From CAWHXG01 sp963833235 (GTDB lineage Bacteria; Pseudomonadota; Alphaproteobacteria; Rhodobacterales; Rhodobacteraceae): a stretch of DNA of 64,000 bases. Each line of letters starts with the position of its first letter. Position 1 is the stretch's first letter. The notes beneath the pieces were generated by a model that worked only from the letters and a program-made list of their open reading frames with translations, had not been told where the DNA came from and made no database searches. The translations under genes were made by a program, and so were the position numbers. Location of the stretch: contig CAWHXG010000003.1 of the NCBI GenBank assembly GCA_963833235.1, positions 1-64,000 on the forward strand, given 5' to 3'. Positions 10,168 through 18,596 of this stretch are shown in pieces.

Positions 10168-10322
10168 CTTGACGCTATCCTGTCCATTTTGCCGGCTCGC
10201 CGCCACGCAGGAGGCTTCGGGCCGGTCGCGACCCCTCGGGGCCAAACCTTTCGGATCAGCGCAGGAAACAGCGGCCGGGCGTTGCCGCCGACATCGAAAG
10301 CTTCGCTGCTGACCGGAAGACA

Positions 10323-10350
10323 GACATAGCACGACCGCGCGAAATGTAAA
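10323..10350 (-). promoter_or_regulatory. Candidate sigma-70 promoter of carD
   Basis: On the minus strand TTTACA and TATGTC are separated by 16 bases in an AT-richer pocket of the 285-bp gap between fdxA and carD, about 155 bp upstream of the carD ATG. The -35 match is good (five of six); the -10 is modest. Confidence 0.4.
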
Positions 10351-10452
10351 AGCCGCGCGACACGCCTGAACGAAGCCTAACGGCCCCTGCGGCTCCCGAG
10401 AACCGGTGACGTTGCGTCCCGAAGCCGGCTCGACACCGGGCGCGGCCCGCGG

Positions 10453-10791
10453 TCAGCCGCCCTCGCCCGGCGCCTCCGAGAAAAGCGTCTCCAGCTTGCC
10501 GTCCTCGCCGTCGCGCGCCTCCGCCTCGGGCAGCGGGTCCTTCTTGGTGAAGATCACCGGCCACAGCTCGGAGTACTTGCGGTTGAACTCCACCCACTTG
10601 TCCATACCGGGCTCGGTATCGGGGCGGATCGCGTCGGCCGGGCATTCCGGCTCGCAGACCCCGCAATCGATGCATTCGTCGGGATGGATGACCAGGGAAT
10701 TCTCGCCCTCGTAGAAGCAATCCACCGGGCACACCTCGACGCAATCGGTATATTTGCAGGCGATGCAGTTCTCGGTGACGACATAGGTCAT
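10453..10791 (-). CDS. fdxA: 7-Fe ferredoxin FdxA
   Basis: Small cytosolic electron carrier with one 3Fe-4S and one 4Fe-4S cluster. 112 aa. The N-terminus [17 protein letters not shown] supplies ligands for the first cluster, with [14 protein letters not shown] next, and [15 protein letters not shown] carries the second cluster's CxxCxxC plus distal CP. The C-terminal half is the usual cluster-free extension. The ATG at 10791 matches the family start; an in-frame ATG 19 codons upstream lacks resemblance. It follows the S4 protein gene with an 83-bp gap on the same strand, so co-transcription from the helicase promoter is plausible. Confidence 0.93.
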   Translation of the reverse strand: MTYVVTENCIACKYTDCVEVCPVDCFYEGENSLVIHPDECIDCGVCEPECPADAIRPDTEPGMDKWVEFNRKYSELWPVIFTKKDPLPEAEARDGEDGKLETLFSEAPGEGG

Positions 10792-10874
10792 GGGCGGCAA
10801 CCTCGATGGACAGGGGGCTGACGTATTCAGCTTCGCGGGATCATTCAACCCGGTTGGGCGCCGTGCCGTGCCGG

Positions 10875-11309
10875 TCAGCGCCCGGGGTCGCCCGGGATGC
10901 CCTCGCGTCGCGCCCGCCCCGCCTGCCGCTCGCGGGAGCTGGGTCGCCCGGCCGCCCGCGCGGGCCGCCCCTCGGCCGCGGGCCGCGCGGCCTGCGGCGG
11001 CTCCAGGTCCTCGTAGTGGTGGCGGGCCTCGCTGGCCGGGCCGCGGCGCTGCGGCAGGCCGGTCGCCCGGATCACCCGCACCCCGTCGCCCTGCGGAAAG
11101 GTCAGCGTGTCGCCGGGGCGCACCGGATGGGCGGGCTTGCGCACCGGTGCGGCATTCACCCGCACCCGCCCGGCCGAGATCAGCTTCGCCGCAAGGCTGC
11201 GCGTCTTGAAGAACCGGGTCTGCCAGAGCCAGCGGTCCAGGCGCAGGCTGCCGGGGGCCTCGCCGCCGCCCGGCGCGTCGGACACGTCGTCGCCGTCAGG
11301 TCTTGTCAC
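10875..11309 (-). CDS. RNA-binding S4 domain protein (HslR-like)
   Basis: 144 aa. The S4 domain at about residues 22-85 reads [29 protein letters not shown] and VRPGDTLTF, matching the heat-shock S4 protein Hsp15/HslR, which in E. coli binds stalled 50S subunits carrying nascent chains. The C-terminus is a basic Arg/Ala/Pro-rich tail likely to add RNA affinity. Its start overlaps the 3' end of the helicase gene by 14 bp, so the two are translationally coupled and may act on the same RNA or ribosome process (inference). Confidence 0.9.
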   Translation of the reverse strand: MTRPDGDDVSDAPGGGEAPGSLRLDRWLWQTRFFKTRSLAAKLISAGRVRVNAAPVRKPAHPVRPGDTLTFPQGDGVRVIRATGLPQRRGPASEARHHYEDLEPPQAARPAAEGRPARAAGRPSSRERQAGRARREGIPGDPGR

Positions 11310-14300
11310 GCAGGCCCATCAACGCCGCCGCGAAGGGATTGTCGGGGTCGATCGGCTTTTCGGACCGGGGCGGGCGGGCCACGTAGGTCTTCGGCCCCTG
11401 ATCGGGCTTGCCCTTGCCGCCGCGCTGGCCCTGGCCCTTGCCGCCGCGGGGCGCCTGGCGCTCGCCGCGGCCGTGCTGGCCATCGCCGCCCTGCCCCGGC
11501 TTTCCGCCTTCGCGGCCCTGCCCATCCTTGGCGTCCTTGCGCGGCGGGCGGCGCTTGCCCCGGCCCCGGCCTTCGACGGCGCCGTCGCCGGCGGCCTCCG
11601 TTTCGGCCCCGCCCTTGGCGCCGCCCTGCCGTGGACGACCCTGATGCTGGCGGCGGCGGGGCGACCAGGTGAAGGTGTAGAACACTTCCATGGGCTCCGC
11701 CGGCGCCGCGCCTGCTGCCTCCGCCGCATCGGCGGGCGCCTCGGCCTCCGCCCGCTCGCCGGTCTCGCCGCCAACCGTAGCCGGCGCCGCCCCCGCCTCG
11801 GCAGGTGCCTCCGCCTCGGGCGCCACGGCCTCCGCCGCCTCGGCCTCCGGCGCAGCTCCCTCCGACGTCTCAGCCTCGGACGCAACGGGATCCGCCGCCT
11901 CGGCCTCGGACGCGACCGCCTCCGCCGTCTCATCCTCGGGCACGGCCACGTCCGCCGGCTCGGCCTCGGGCGCAGCGGTCTGCGCCGTTTCCGGCTCCGG
12001 CGCTGCCGGTCCGGCCTCGCCCGTGGTTTCGGCCGCCGCAACCACATCCTCGGCGGCTTCAGCCCCGTCCTCAGAAGCCACAGGCGTCGCCGCATCGGGG
12101 CCGGCCATGCCCCCGGCATCCGCCTCGGGCGGGGCCTCCCCGCCCTCGGTCCGGGCAGCGGCGTCGGCCCCGCCCGGTCCCGCATCTCCGGGCGAACCCG
12201 CCGCAGCGTCTGCCGGCCCCGCACCGGCCTTCCCGCCGCCGACCTTCGCCGCCTCGGGCGCGGCCTTCACCTTCACCCGCTCGCCCTTGTCGGCGCGATA
12301 GCCCAGCCCCTGCATCAGCCCGGCGAACTGCTCCAGCGTCATGCCGGTGATCGAGAGCATGTCAGCGCCCGCCTCGAAGCCGCCACGCGTGTCGCGGGCG
12401 CGCAGCATGTCGGCCAGCCGCTCCAGCATGTCGATGCGAATCGCCCGCGGCCCCGCCGCGCGGTACCCCGCCATCGTGTGGTAGCCCTCGGGCGTCTCCG
12501 CGGCGACCGGCACTGTCACCAGCCCCGGCGGCGGGCTTTCGGGAAACTCGTCCAGCCCCTGCGCCAGCGACCACAGCACCAGCCGCAGCCGCGTCGGCGC
12601 CGGCTTCAGCAGCAGCGGCATGTAGATCGTGAACTGCCCGAAGCGCAGCCCGTGCTTGCGCAGCGCGCCCCGCGCCTCCTGGTCCAGCGCCTTGACCTCG
12701 TCGGCCACCGCGTCGCGCGGCAGGATCCCGAACGCCTCGACCATGCGGAACGCGAAGCCGCGCGCCAGGCCGCCCAACGCCTCGTCGCGCTGCAGCGCCA
12801 GCAGCGGCTCGAACTGCGCCGCGATGCGCCTGTCGATGAAGTGCTGCAGGCGCCGCGTGACCTTCTGCGCCACCTCGGGGCCCGCCTCCTCGTCGACGAA
12901 GGCGTGAATCTGCGGACGCACCGCCTCGGGCCCGGCCACCAGCTTGCCCACGGCGTTGGTGCCCCACATCAGCCCGCCCTGCTCGGTCAGGTCGATCTCG
13001 GTGTCGGGGGCGTTGTAGAACCGGTCGGCGCGCAGGTGGAATTCCGGCGCCAGCGCCTGCAGGCTCGCCTGCTTCAGCGTGCGCGCCTCGTCGGGGCTGG
13101 CGGATTTGTCGCGGCTGAACCGGAACCCGTCCAGACGCCCCACGAACTGCCCCTCGACGGTCACCTCGCCACTGTCAGTCACCTCGGCCACAAGGCTCTC
13201 CTTCTGGTTCAGCCGCTTCAACAGAACCGAGGTCCGCCGGTCGACGAACCGTTGCGTCAGCCCTGCGTGAAGCGCATCCGACAGGCGGTCTTCTACAGAA
13301 CGCGTCACCTCGCGCCAATGGCTTTCGTCGTCGAGCCAGCCGCTGCGCTGCGCCACGTACGTCCACGTGCGGATATAGGCCAGCCGCTTGCTCAGCGCGT
13401 CGATGTCGCCGTCCGTCCGGTCGATCCGGCGCACCCGGTCGGCCAGCCACGTATCCGGAATTCGCCCGGCCCCCTGCAGGAACCCGAAGATCGCCTGCAG
13501 CAGCGCCGCGTGCTCCACCGGGCTGATGCCGCGGAAATCCGGGATCCGGCACACGTCCCACAAAAGCCGCACGTCCGGCCCGCCCTGCAGCCGGTCGCGC
13601 ACCTCGGGCACGTCGGCCAGCACCTTCAGCGCCACCACGTCGTCCGCGTCCCGCGCGCGGGTCAGCCAGTCGTCGCTGGTCTGCGCCTCCAGCGAACGGA
13701 TCAGCGCGCCCGCCGTGCCGAACTCCAGCCGCGCGTTGCGCCAGCTCAGCTTCGTCACCGGCGCGAAGCGGTTGCCGACGATCGCCTCGGCCAGCCCGTC
13801 GTCCAGGGGCCGCGCCTCGCCGGTCGTCCCGAAGCTGCCGGGCTCGGTATGCCGCCCCGCGCGCCCGGCGATCTGCGCCAGCTCGTTCGGCTGCAGCATC
13901 CGCATCCGCCGCCCGTCGAACTTCGCCAGCCCCGAGAACGCCACATGGCTGATGTCGAGGTTGAGCCCCATGCCGATGGCGTCCGTCGCCACGAGGTAAT
14001 CCACCTCGCCCTCCTGGTACATCTCCACCTGGGCGTTGCGCGTGCGGGGGCTCAGCGCCCCCATCACCACCGCGGCCCCGCCCTTCTGGCGCCGCAGCAG
14101 CTCCGCGATGGCATAGACGTTCTCCACCGAGAACCCCACGATGGCCGACCGCCCCGGCATCCGGCTCAGCTTCTTCGCCCCCGCATGGGTCAGCTCCGAC
14201 AGCCGCTCGCGATGCTGGAACTGCGCGCCAGGGACAAGCGCCGCGATCGCCCCGCGCATCGTGTCGGCACCCAGGAACAGCGTCTCCAGCTGGCCGCGCG

Positions 14301-14655
14301 CCCGCAGCAGGCGGTCGGTGAACACATGCCCGCGCTCGGGGTCGGCGCACAGCTGGATCTCGTCCACCGCCACGAAATCGGCGCCCATCCCGTCGGGCAT
14401 CGCCTCGACCGTGCAGATCCAGTATTTCGTGCGGTCCGGCACGATCCGCTCCTCGCCGGTGACCAGCGCCACCACCGAAGGCCCGACCCGCGCGCGCACC
14501 TTGTCGTAGACCTCGCGCGCCAGAAGCCTCAGCGGCAGGCCGATCACGCCCGTGCGGTGCGACAGCATCCGTTCGATGGCATAATGCGTCTTGCCGGTGT
14601 TGGTGGGGCCGAGGACCGCCTCGATGCGGCCCTTGCCGCCGGGATTGCCCGCCAT
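11296..14655 (-). CDS. SUV3-like superfamily 2 RNA helicase with long acidic and basic tail
   Basis: A 1119-aa helicase. Walker A is GPTNTGKTHYAIERML near residue 16 and Walker B is VDEIQLCADPERGHVF, the DEIQ form typical of SUV3, the helicase of the mitochondrial RNA degradosome. Motifs V and VI are TDAIGMGLNLD and QIAGRAGRHTEPGSFG. SUV3-type C-terminal sequence extends to about residue 790. From there to about 1000 runs a low-complexity acidic Ala/Glu/Pro region with tandem EAE-type repeats, then a basic Arg/Gly/Lys/Gln tail to the end. A disordered acidic linker followed by an RG-rich arm fits an RNA-binding tether (inference). GGGGAGACGCG precedes the ATG. It heads a leftward group with the S4 protein and fdxA. 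Confidence 0.92.
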   Translation of the reverse strand: MAGNPGGKGRIEAVLGPTNTGKTHYAIERMLSHRTGVIGLPLRLLAREVYDKVRARVGPSVVALVTGEERIVPDRTKYWICTVEAMPDGMGADFVAVDEIQLCADPERGHVFTDRLLRARGQLETLFLGADTMRGAIAALVPGAQFQHRERLSELTHAGAKKLSRMPGRSAIVGFSVENVYAIAELLRRQKGGAAVVMGALSPRTRNAQVEMYQEGEVDYLVATDAIGMGLNLDISHVAFSGLAKFDGRRMRMLQPNELAQIAGRAGRHTEPGSFGTTGEARPLDDGLAEAIVGNRFAPVTKLSWRNARLEFGTAGALIRSLEAQTSDDWLTRARDADDVVALKVLADVPEVRDRLQGGPDVRLLWDVCRIPDFRGISPVEHAALLQAIFGFLQGAGRIPDTWLADRVRRIDRTDGDIDALSKRLAYIRTWTYVAQRSGWLDDESHWREVTRSVEDRLSDALHAGLTQRFVDRRTSVLLKRLNQKESLVAEVTDSGEVTVEGQFVGRLDGFRFSRDKSASPDEARTLKQASLQALAPEFHLRADRFYNAPDTEIDLTEQGGLMWGTNAVGKLVAGPEAVRPQIHAFVDEEAGPEVAQKVTRRLQHFIDRRIAAQFEPLLALQRDEALGGLARGFAFRMVEAFGILPRDAVADEVKALDQEARGALRKHGLRFGQFTIYMPLLLKPAPTRLRLVLWSLAQGLDEFPESPPPGLVTVPVAAETPEGYHTMAGYRAAGPRAIRIDMLERLADMLRARDTRGGFEAGADMLSITGMTLEQFAGLMQGLGYRADKGERVKVKAAPEAAKVGGGKAGAGPADAAAGSPGDAGPGGADAAARTEGGEAPPEADAGGMAGPDAATPVASEDGAEAAEDVVAAAETTGEAGPAAPEPETAQTAAPEAEPADVAVPEDETAEAVASEAEAADPVASEAETSEGAAPEAEAAEAVAPEAEAPAEAGAAPATVGGETGERAEAEAPADAAEAAGAAPAEPMEVFYTFTWSPRRRQHQGRPRQGGAKGGAETEAAGDGAVEGRGRGKRRPPRKDAKDGQGREGGKPGQGGDGQHGRGERQAPRGGKGQGQRGGKGKPDQGPKTYVARPPRSEKPIDPDNPFAAALMGLRDKT

Positions 14656-14745
14656 CGCGTCTCCCCGCGCGTCCGGCCAGCCCCATGAGGGATGCCGGTC
14701 GCCCGTGCCGTTGGCCGCGCGTACCGCCCCGATCGGGTCTCCCGA

Positions 14746-15330
14746 TCAGATGTCCTGGCCGCCCAGCTCTGTCTTCAGCCGCTCGATGGCCTCTTCTACG
14801 TTCGGCCTGTGGGGATGTATAGCTTGCAGCGCGGTATAGGCGCTCAGCGCCTCCTGCGGAAAGCCAAGCTGCTCCAGCATCACCGCAAGGCCGGCCAACG
14901 CCCCGAAATGCCGCGGGTTCAGCGCCAGCGTCCGCTCGATATCCGCGATGGACGGGCCATAGAGGTCCGCCTGGAAATACGCCGTCGCCCGCGCGTTCCA
15001 GCCTTCCGCGAAGTCGGGCGCATGGTCGGTCAGCGCCGTCAGATGCTCGATCGCCGCCGCGGTCTCACCGGCCTGCATCGCCGCGCGCCCGCGCTCCAGC
15101 AGCAGGTCCATAGCGGCCGAGCCCGATTGCGACCATTCCTGCCAGATCTCGCGCTCCACCCGCTCCCAATCCGCCGCGTCCGGTTCCTGCAACCGCTCGA
15201 AAAGCGCATCCAGTTCCGGGGTTTGCGCCAGAAGGGGCAACGTAGCGGTACCCAGCAGCGCCAGCGCCATGGCGAGGGCCGCGATTTGTGTCGCGACGAC
15301 ACGTTTGAAAAGACGGGGCGTATTCATCAT
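14746..15330 (-). CDS. Exported TPR-repeat protein
   Basis: 194 aa. Residues 1-36 form a signal peptide (basic start, then AALAMALALLGTATLPLLA) with likely cleavage before QTPEL. At least three TPR-like helix pairs follow: AMQAGETAAAIEHLTALTDHAPD, ARATAYFQADLYGPSIADIE and LAVMLEQLGFPQEALSAYTAL (parts quoted). It is probably a periplasmic scaffold; partner unknown. Two ATG codons in tandem (15330, 15327) could start it, and neither has a strong ribosome binding site. It ends 91 bp before the helicase start. Confidence 0.85.
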   Translation of the reverse strand: MMNTPRLFKRVVATQIAALAMALALLGTATLPLLAQTPELDALFERLQEPDAADWERVEREIWQEWSQSGSAAMDLLLERGRAAMQAGETAAAIEHLTALTDHAPDFAEGWNARATAYFQADLYGPSIADIERTLALNPRHFGALAGLAVMLEQLGFPQEALSAYTALQAIHPHRPNVEEAIERLKTELGGQDI

Positions 15331-15436
15331 ATGCCCAAGTTAGCGCGGCGGCGGCCGGGGGCGAAGCCCCCTTGCCCCCGCGGCGCGCAAAAAACGGCCC
15401 CAAGGTCAGGGCCCGCCGATCACATAGGAGAGAGCC

Positions 15437-15724
15437 ATGAGCCAAGTCATCGATCACGCGGTCACCGCCCTGCGCGAGAAGCTGCCGAACGGGTTCGACG
15501 GTGTCGCGAAGTTCGACATCGAGGGCGAGGGCTCGATCATGGTCGACGAAGGCGGCGTGCGCGCCGGCGACGAGCCGGCCGAGACCACCATGGCCGCCTC
15601 CGCCGAGACGTTCCGCGCCATCCTCGACGGCGACCTCAATCCCACCTCCGCCTTCATGACCGGCAAGCTGAAGGTCGACGGCGACATGGGCACCGCGATG
15701 AAGCTCGGCTCCGCCCTGTCATGA
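15437..15724 (+). CDS. SCP2 sterol-binding domain protein
   Basis: A 95-aa protein consisting of a single SCP2 domain: a helix VTALREKLPNGF, then beta strands GVAKFDIEGEGSIMVDEGG, then the helix ETFRAILDGDLNPTSAFMTGKLKVDGD. SCP2 domains bind lipids or acyl chains in a hydrophobic tunnel; bacterial stand-alone forms have no fixed substrate. AGGAGAGAGCC before the ATG is a strong ribosome binding site. The lipase-like hydrolase gene starts 13 bp after it, so the pair is likely one transcript concerned with lipids. Confidence 0.9.
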   Translation: MSQVIDHAVTALREKLPNGFDGVAKFDIEGEGSIMVDEGGVRAGDEPAETTMAASAETFRAILDGDLNPTSAFMTGKLKVDGDMGTAMKLGSALS

Positions 15725-15737
15725 CCGCCGCCCGCCG

Positions 15738-16715
15738 ATGACCCTCGCCGAAAGCCGGATCGACGCGCCGCAGGGTCGCGGCGCGTCCGGCGCGCCCTTC
15801 CATGCCGACGTGGCCGAGGCGCCGCCCGGCGCCCGCGCCGTGTGGCTGTACGCCGACGACGGGGTGCGCCTGCGCCTGGGATACCTTGGCCACGGCACGT
15901 CGGGCACCGTCCTGCTCTTTCCCGGCCGCACCGAATACGTCGAGAAGTACGGTCAGGCGGCCGCCGCCTTCGCCGCGCGGGGCTATGGCACGGTGGCGGT
16001 CGACTGGCGCGGGCAGGGCCTTGCCGACAGGGTGATGGACGATCCGATGATCGGCCATGTGCGCTACTTCGCCGATTACCAGCGCGACGTGGCGGCGGTG
16101 ATGGCGGCGCTCCGCGGGGCCGATCTGCCGCGCCCCTGGGTCCTGCTCGGCCATTCCATGGGCGGCGCCATCGGCCTGCGCGCGCTGGTGCGGGGGCTGG
16201 ACGTGTCGGGCGCCGTCTTCAGCGCGCCGCTCTGGGGCATCGCCATGGCATCGGCGCTGCGCCCGGTCGCCTGGGGCCTGGGCTGGATGGCCCACCGCGC
16301 CGGCGCCGACAGGCTGATCACGCCGGGCACGAAATACGAGACCTACGTGCGCCTCGCCGACCCGCACGACAACCTGCTCACCCACGATCCCGGGATGATG
16401 GCCTACATGCGCCGGCACCTCGATGCCGTCCCGGGGCTGGCGCTCGGCGGCCCGTCGATCCCCTGGCTCTACCGCGCCCTCGTGGAATGCCGCGACCTGC
16501 GCCGCCATGCCGAGCCCGCGGTGCCCACGCTCACCTTCCTGCCGGGCGCCGAGAAGATCGTCGATGCCGGCGCCATCCGGCAGATGACCGGCCGCTGGCG
16601 CGACGCGCGGCTCGTCGTAGTCGAGGGCGGCGAGCACGAGACGATGATGGAGACCCGCGACCGGCGCGAGATGTTCTTCGACGAATGCGCGGGCTTCTTC
16701 GCCGGGCTGAAGTAA
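15738..16715 (+). CDS. Alpha/beta hydrolase, monoacylglycerol-lipase/S33 type
   Basis: 325 aa. Oxyanion segment LLFPGRTEYVEKYG, nucleophile elbow LLGHSMGGA with Ser140, and a late His in VEGGEHETMME; the acid is probably Asp in EKIVDAG. The fold matches serine aminopeptidase S33/monoacylglycerol lipase proteins common in Rhodobacteraceae. No signal peptide, so cytosolic or membrane-peripheral. It lies 13 bp after the SCP2 gene, which suggests a joint role in lipid turnover. Substrate not inferable from sequence. Confidence 0.9.
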   Translation: MTLAESRIDAPQGRGASGAPFHADVAEAPPGARAVWLYADDGVRLRLGYLGHGTSGTVLLFPGRTEYVEKYGQAAAAFAARGYGTVAVDWRGQGLADRVMDDPMIGHVRYFADYQRDVAAVMAALRGADLPRPWVLLGHSMGGAIGLRALVRGLDVSGAVFSAPLWGIAMASALRPVAWGLGWMAHRAGADRLITPGTKYETYVRLADPHDNLLTHDPGMMAYMRRHLDAVPGLALGGPSIPWLYRALVECRDLRRHAEPAVPTLTFLPGAEKIVDAGAIRQMTGRWRDARLVVVEGGEHETMMETRDRREMFFDECAGFFAGLK

Positions 16716-17061
16716 GGCGAAGCTCGGGGGCCCAAGGCCGCCCGAGGCGCGATCGGCCCCGGTCTCGGGGGGGCATTCCCGTGTCTTGCAAAGGCCTTCC
16801 CCGGGAAGGCTTGAGGAACAGCCGCCCCCCACCGCCATCGGCCGCGCGCGTCGCCCCGCGCGCCGGGCCCGGCGCGGCACTGACCCGGTCTGGCGGCCTC
16901 GCGCCGATCCAGGCGCCAGATCGGTCCGCGCGGCGGTCGCAAGCTCCCTGCCGCCCTTCCCCGGCGTTCGGTCCATTACCGACGTGTGAATCTGCCGCCC
17001 GCAGGGGTCCGACAGAAAGCCGACCGAAAGCCGACCGAACGCCGACACTCGAAATCGGCCC
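16716..17061. other. 346-bp gap between convergent hydrolase and aldolase genes
   Basis: No gene recognised. A near-perfect hairpin AAGGCCTTCC/GGAAGGCTT around 16788-16811 could end transcription of the hydrolase, but no T run follows. Close to the aldolase end a 10-bp element GCCGACCGAA is repeated two to three times in tandem (about 17025-17045). Both are minor. Confidence 0.4.
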
Positions 17062-17817
17062 TCAGAACGCCGCGATGCCCTTCGCCACGGCCGCGGCACC
17101 CGCCCGCATCCAGACATGTTCCGAGGCCACGAAGAACACCGTGAAGCCCTCCGCCGCCTTCGCCTCGGCGCCCTTGGCGTCGGCGACAAAAGTCATGTAG
17201 GCCAAGCGGTTGGCCGTCGCGGCGGCCCCCGTCGCGGCGGTCGCGGCGGTCAGTTCCGGCGAGGTCTGGGTGTCGTAGCCATAGGCCACCGAAAGGTCCG
17301 CCGGCCCCAGGAACAGCCCGTCCAGCCCCGGGACGGCGGCGATTTCGTCAACGTTCTCAACGCCTTCGATGTCCTCGATCTGGGCGATCACCAGCGTCTC
17401 GGCCGCGGCGGAAAGGTTGTCCGTCATGCTCCGCCCGGCGAACGCCGCCCAGCGGGAGGACCCAGCATAGCCCCGCCCGCCCCGCCCGAACCGCGACCAG
17501 CGCACCACGTCCGCCGCCTTCGCCGCACTGTCCACATGCGGCACGACGATGCCATCCGCCCCGGAATCAAGGGCTTGCAGGATCTCGGCCGCGCTCGCTT
17601 CCGCCACCCGCACCAGCATCGGCACTCCAAGCGCCCGCCCGATCGCCAGGCACGCATCCAGCCGCGCCCGGTCGAACGGCGCATGCTCCGCATCGAGGCA
17701 CAGGAAATCCAGGCCGGAGGTCGCCAGCACCTCGATCACCTCGATCGCCGGTGTCTTCACGAACGTCCCCGCCAGCCGCGCGCCGCCCTTGACCCTTTGC
17801 CTGAACGTCTCCGCCAT
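17062..17817 (-). CDS. HpcH/HpaI aldolase/citrate lyase family protein
   Basis: 251 aa, full length for class II pyruvate aldolases of the HpcH/HpaI group, which cleave 4-hydroxy-2-oxo acids with a divalent metal. Conserved blocks are GTFVKTP, CLDAEHAPFD, PMLVRVAEAS, GADGIVVPHVDS, VIAQIEDIEGVENVDEIAAV (metal-binding Glu) and GLFLGPADLSV (metal-binding Asp). It ends 245 bp from the aldolase's convergent neighbour and begins 9 bp after the Anbu stop, so it may be the last gene of the Anbu transcript; a functional link is not evident. Confidence 0.93.
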   Translation of the reverse strand: MAETFRQRVKGGARLAGTFVKTPAIEVIEVLATSGLDFLCLDAEHAPFDRARLDACLAIGRALGVPMLVRVAEASAAEILQALDSGADGIVVPHVDSAAKAADVVRWSRFGRGGRGYAGSSRWAAFAGRSMTDNLSAAAETLVIAQIEDIEGVENVDEIAAVPGLDGLFLGPADLSVAYGYDTQTSPELTAATAATGAAATANRLAYMTFVADAKGAEAKAAEGFTVFFVASEHVWMRAGAAAVAKGIAAF

Positions 17818-17826
17818 GGTCTAACC

Positions 17827-18552
17827 CTATATTTTAATACCGGAAAATGCGTCGCGCAGCGATTGGCTCCAGGCGTTGCTCATCGCCGCGAACACCTCGT
17901 CGCCCTGCTCGATCCGCCGCGTGACCACGGCGCAGGCGTTGTTCTCGATCACCGCCATGTCCAGCGGCATCCCCACCGAAAGGTTCGACCGCAGTGTGCT
18001 GTCCATCGAAAGCAGCACCGCCTTCTGCGCATCGCCCAGCGTCGTCTCGCGGTGCACCACCCTGTCGAGGATTGGCTTGCCGTACTTGTGCTCGCCGATC
18101 TGCAGGAACGGCGTGTCGGGCGTCGCCTCGATGAAGTTGCCCTCGGGGTAGATCAGGAACAGCCGCATCAGCCCGCCGCGCCGTTGCCCGGCCACGATCA
18201 GGCTCGCCCGGGCCGAGACCCCGGAGTTGCGGCTGAGCTTGTCGGAGATCTCGGAGCGCACGTCCGACAGGACTTTCCCGACGATCTCCGCCACATGCAG
18301 CATCGTGCGCGCCCGCAGGATCGAGCTGTCCTCGCCCGCGTCCGGGTCGTCGATGGCCTCCTGCAGGCGCGCCATGGCCGTCTGCGTGACGCTGAGGCTG
18401 CCTGCGGTCAGGATCACGATCACCCGCTCGCCCGGGTCCTCGAAGGTGAACATCTTCTTGTAGACGGAGATGTTGTCGAGTCCGGCATTGGTTCGGGTGT
18501 CGCTCAGCAGCACCATCCCGGCATCCAGCAGGAGCCCCACGCAATAGGTCAT
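17827..18552 (-). CDS. Anbu proteasome-like peptidase
   Basis: 241 aa. The mature N-terminus would be Thr2 of MTYCVGLLLDAGMVLLSDTR, the nucleophile of Ntn hydrolases of the proteasome beta-subunit fold. SDTRTNAG holds the conserved Asp region, and ISVYKKMFTF the catalytic Lys region. This is the Anbu family (ancestral beta subunit), known to assemble into open helical or ring-like oligomers. It stands in the conserved gene set with a transglutaminase, an alpha-E protein and an ATP-grasp protein, for which a peptide-tag synthesis and removal role has been proposed from genome context. No AAA+ unfoldase partner is adjacent. Confidence 0.93.
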   Translation of the reverse strand: MTYCVGLLLDAGMVLLSDTRTNAGLDNISVYKKMFTFEDPGERVIVILTAGSLSVTQTAMARLQEAIDDPDAGEDSSILRARTMLHVAEIVGKVLSDVRSEISDKLSRNSGVSARASLIVAGQRRGGLMRLFLIYPEGNFIEATPDTPFLQIGEHKYGKPILDRVVHRETTLGDAQKAVLLSMDSTLRSNLSVGMPLDMAVIENNACAVVTRRIEQGDEVFAAMSNAWSQSLRDAFSGIKI

Positions 18553-18596
18553 CCGATTCTCCGCAAGCGCCCGGGCGCCGTTGCCCCGCTGCTGCC

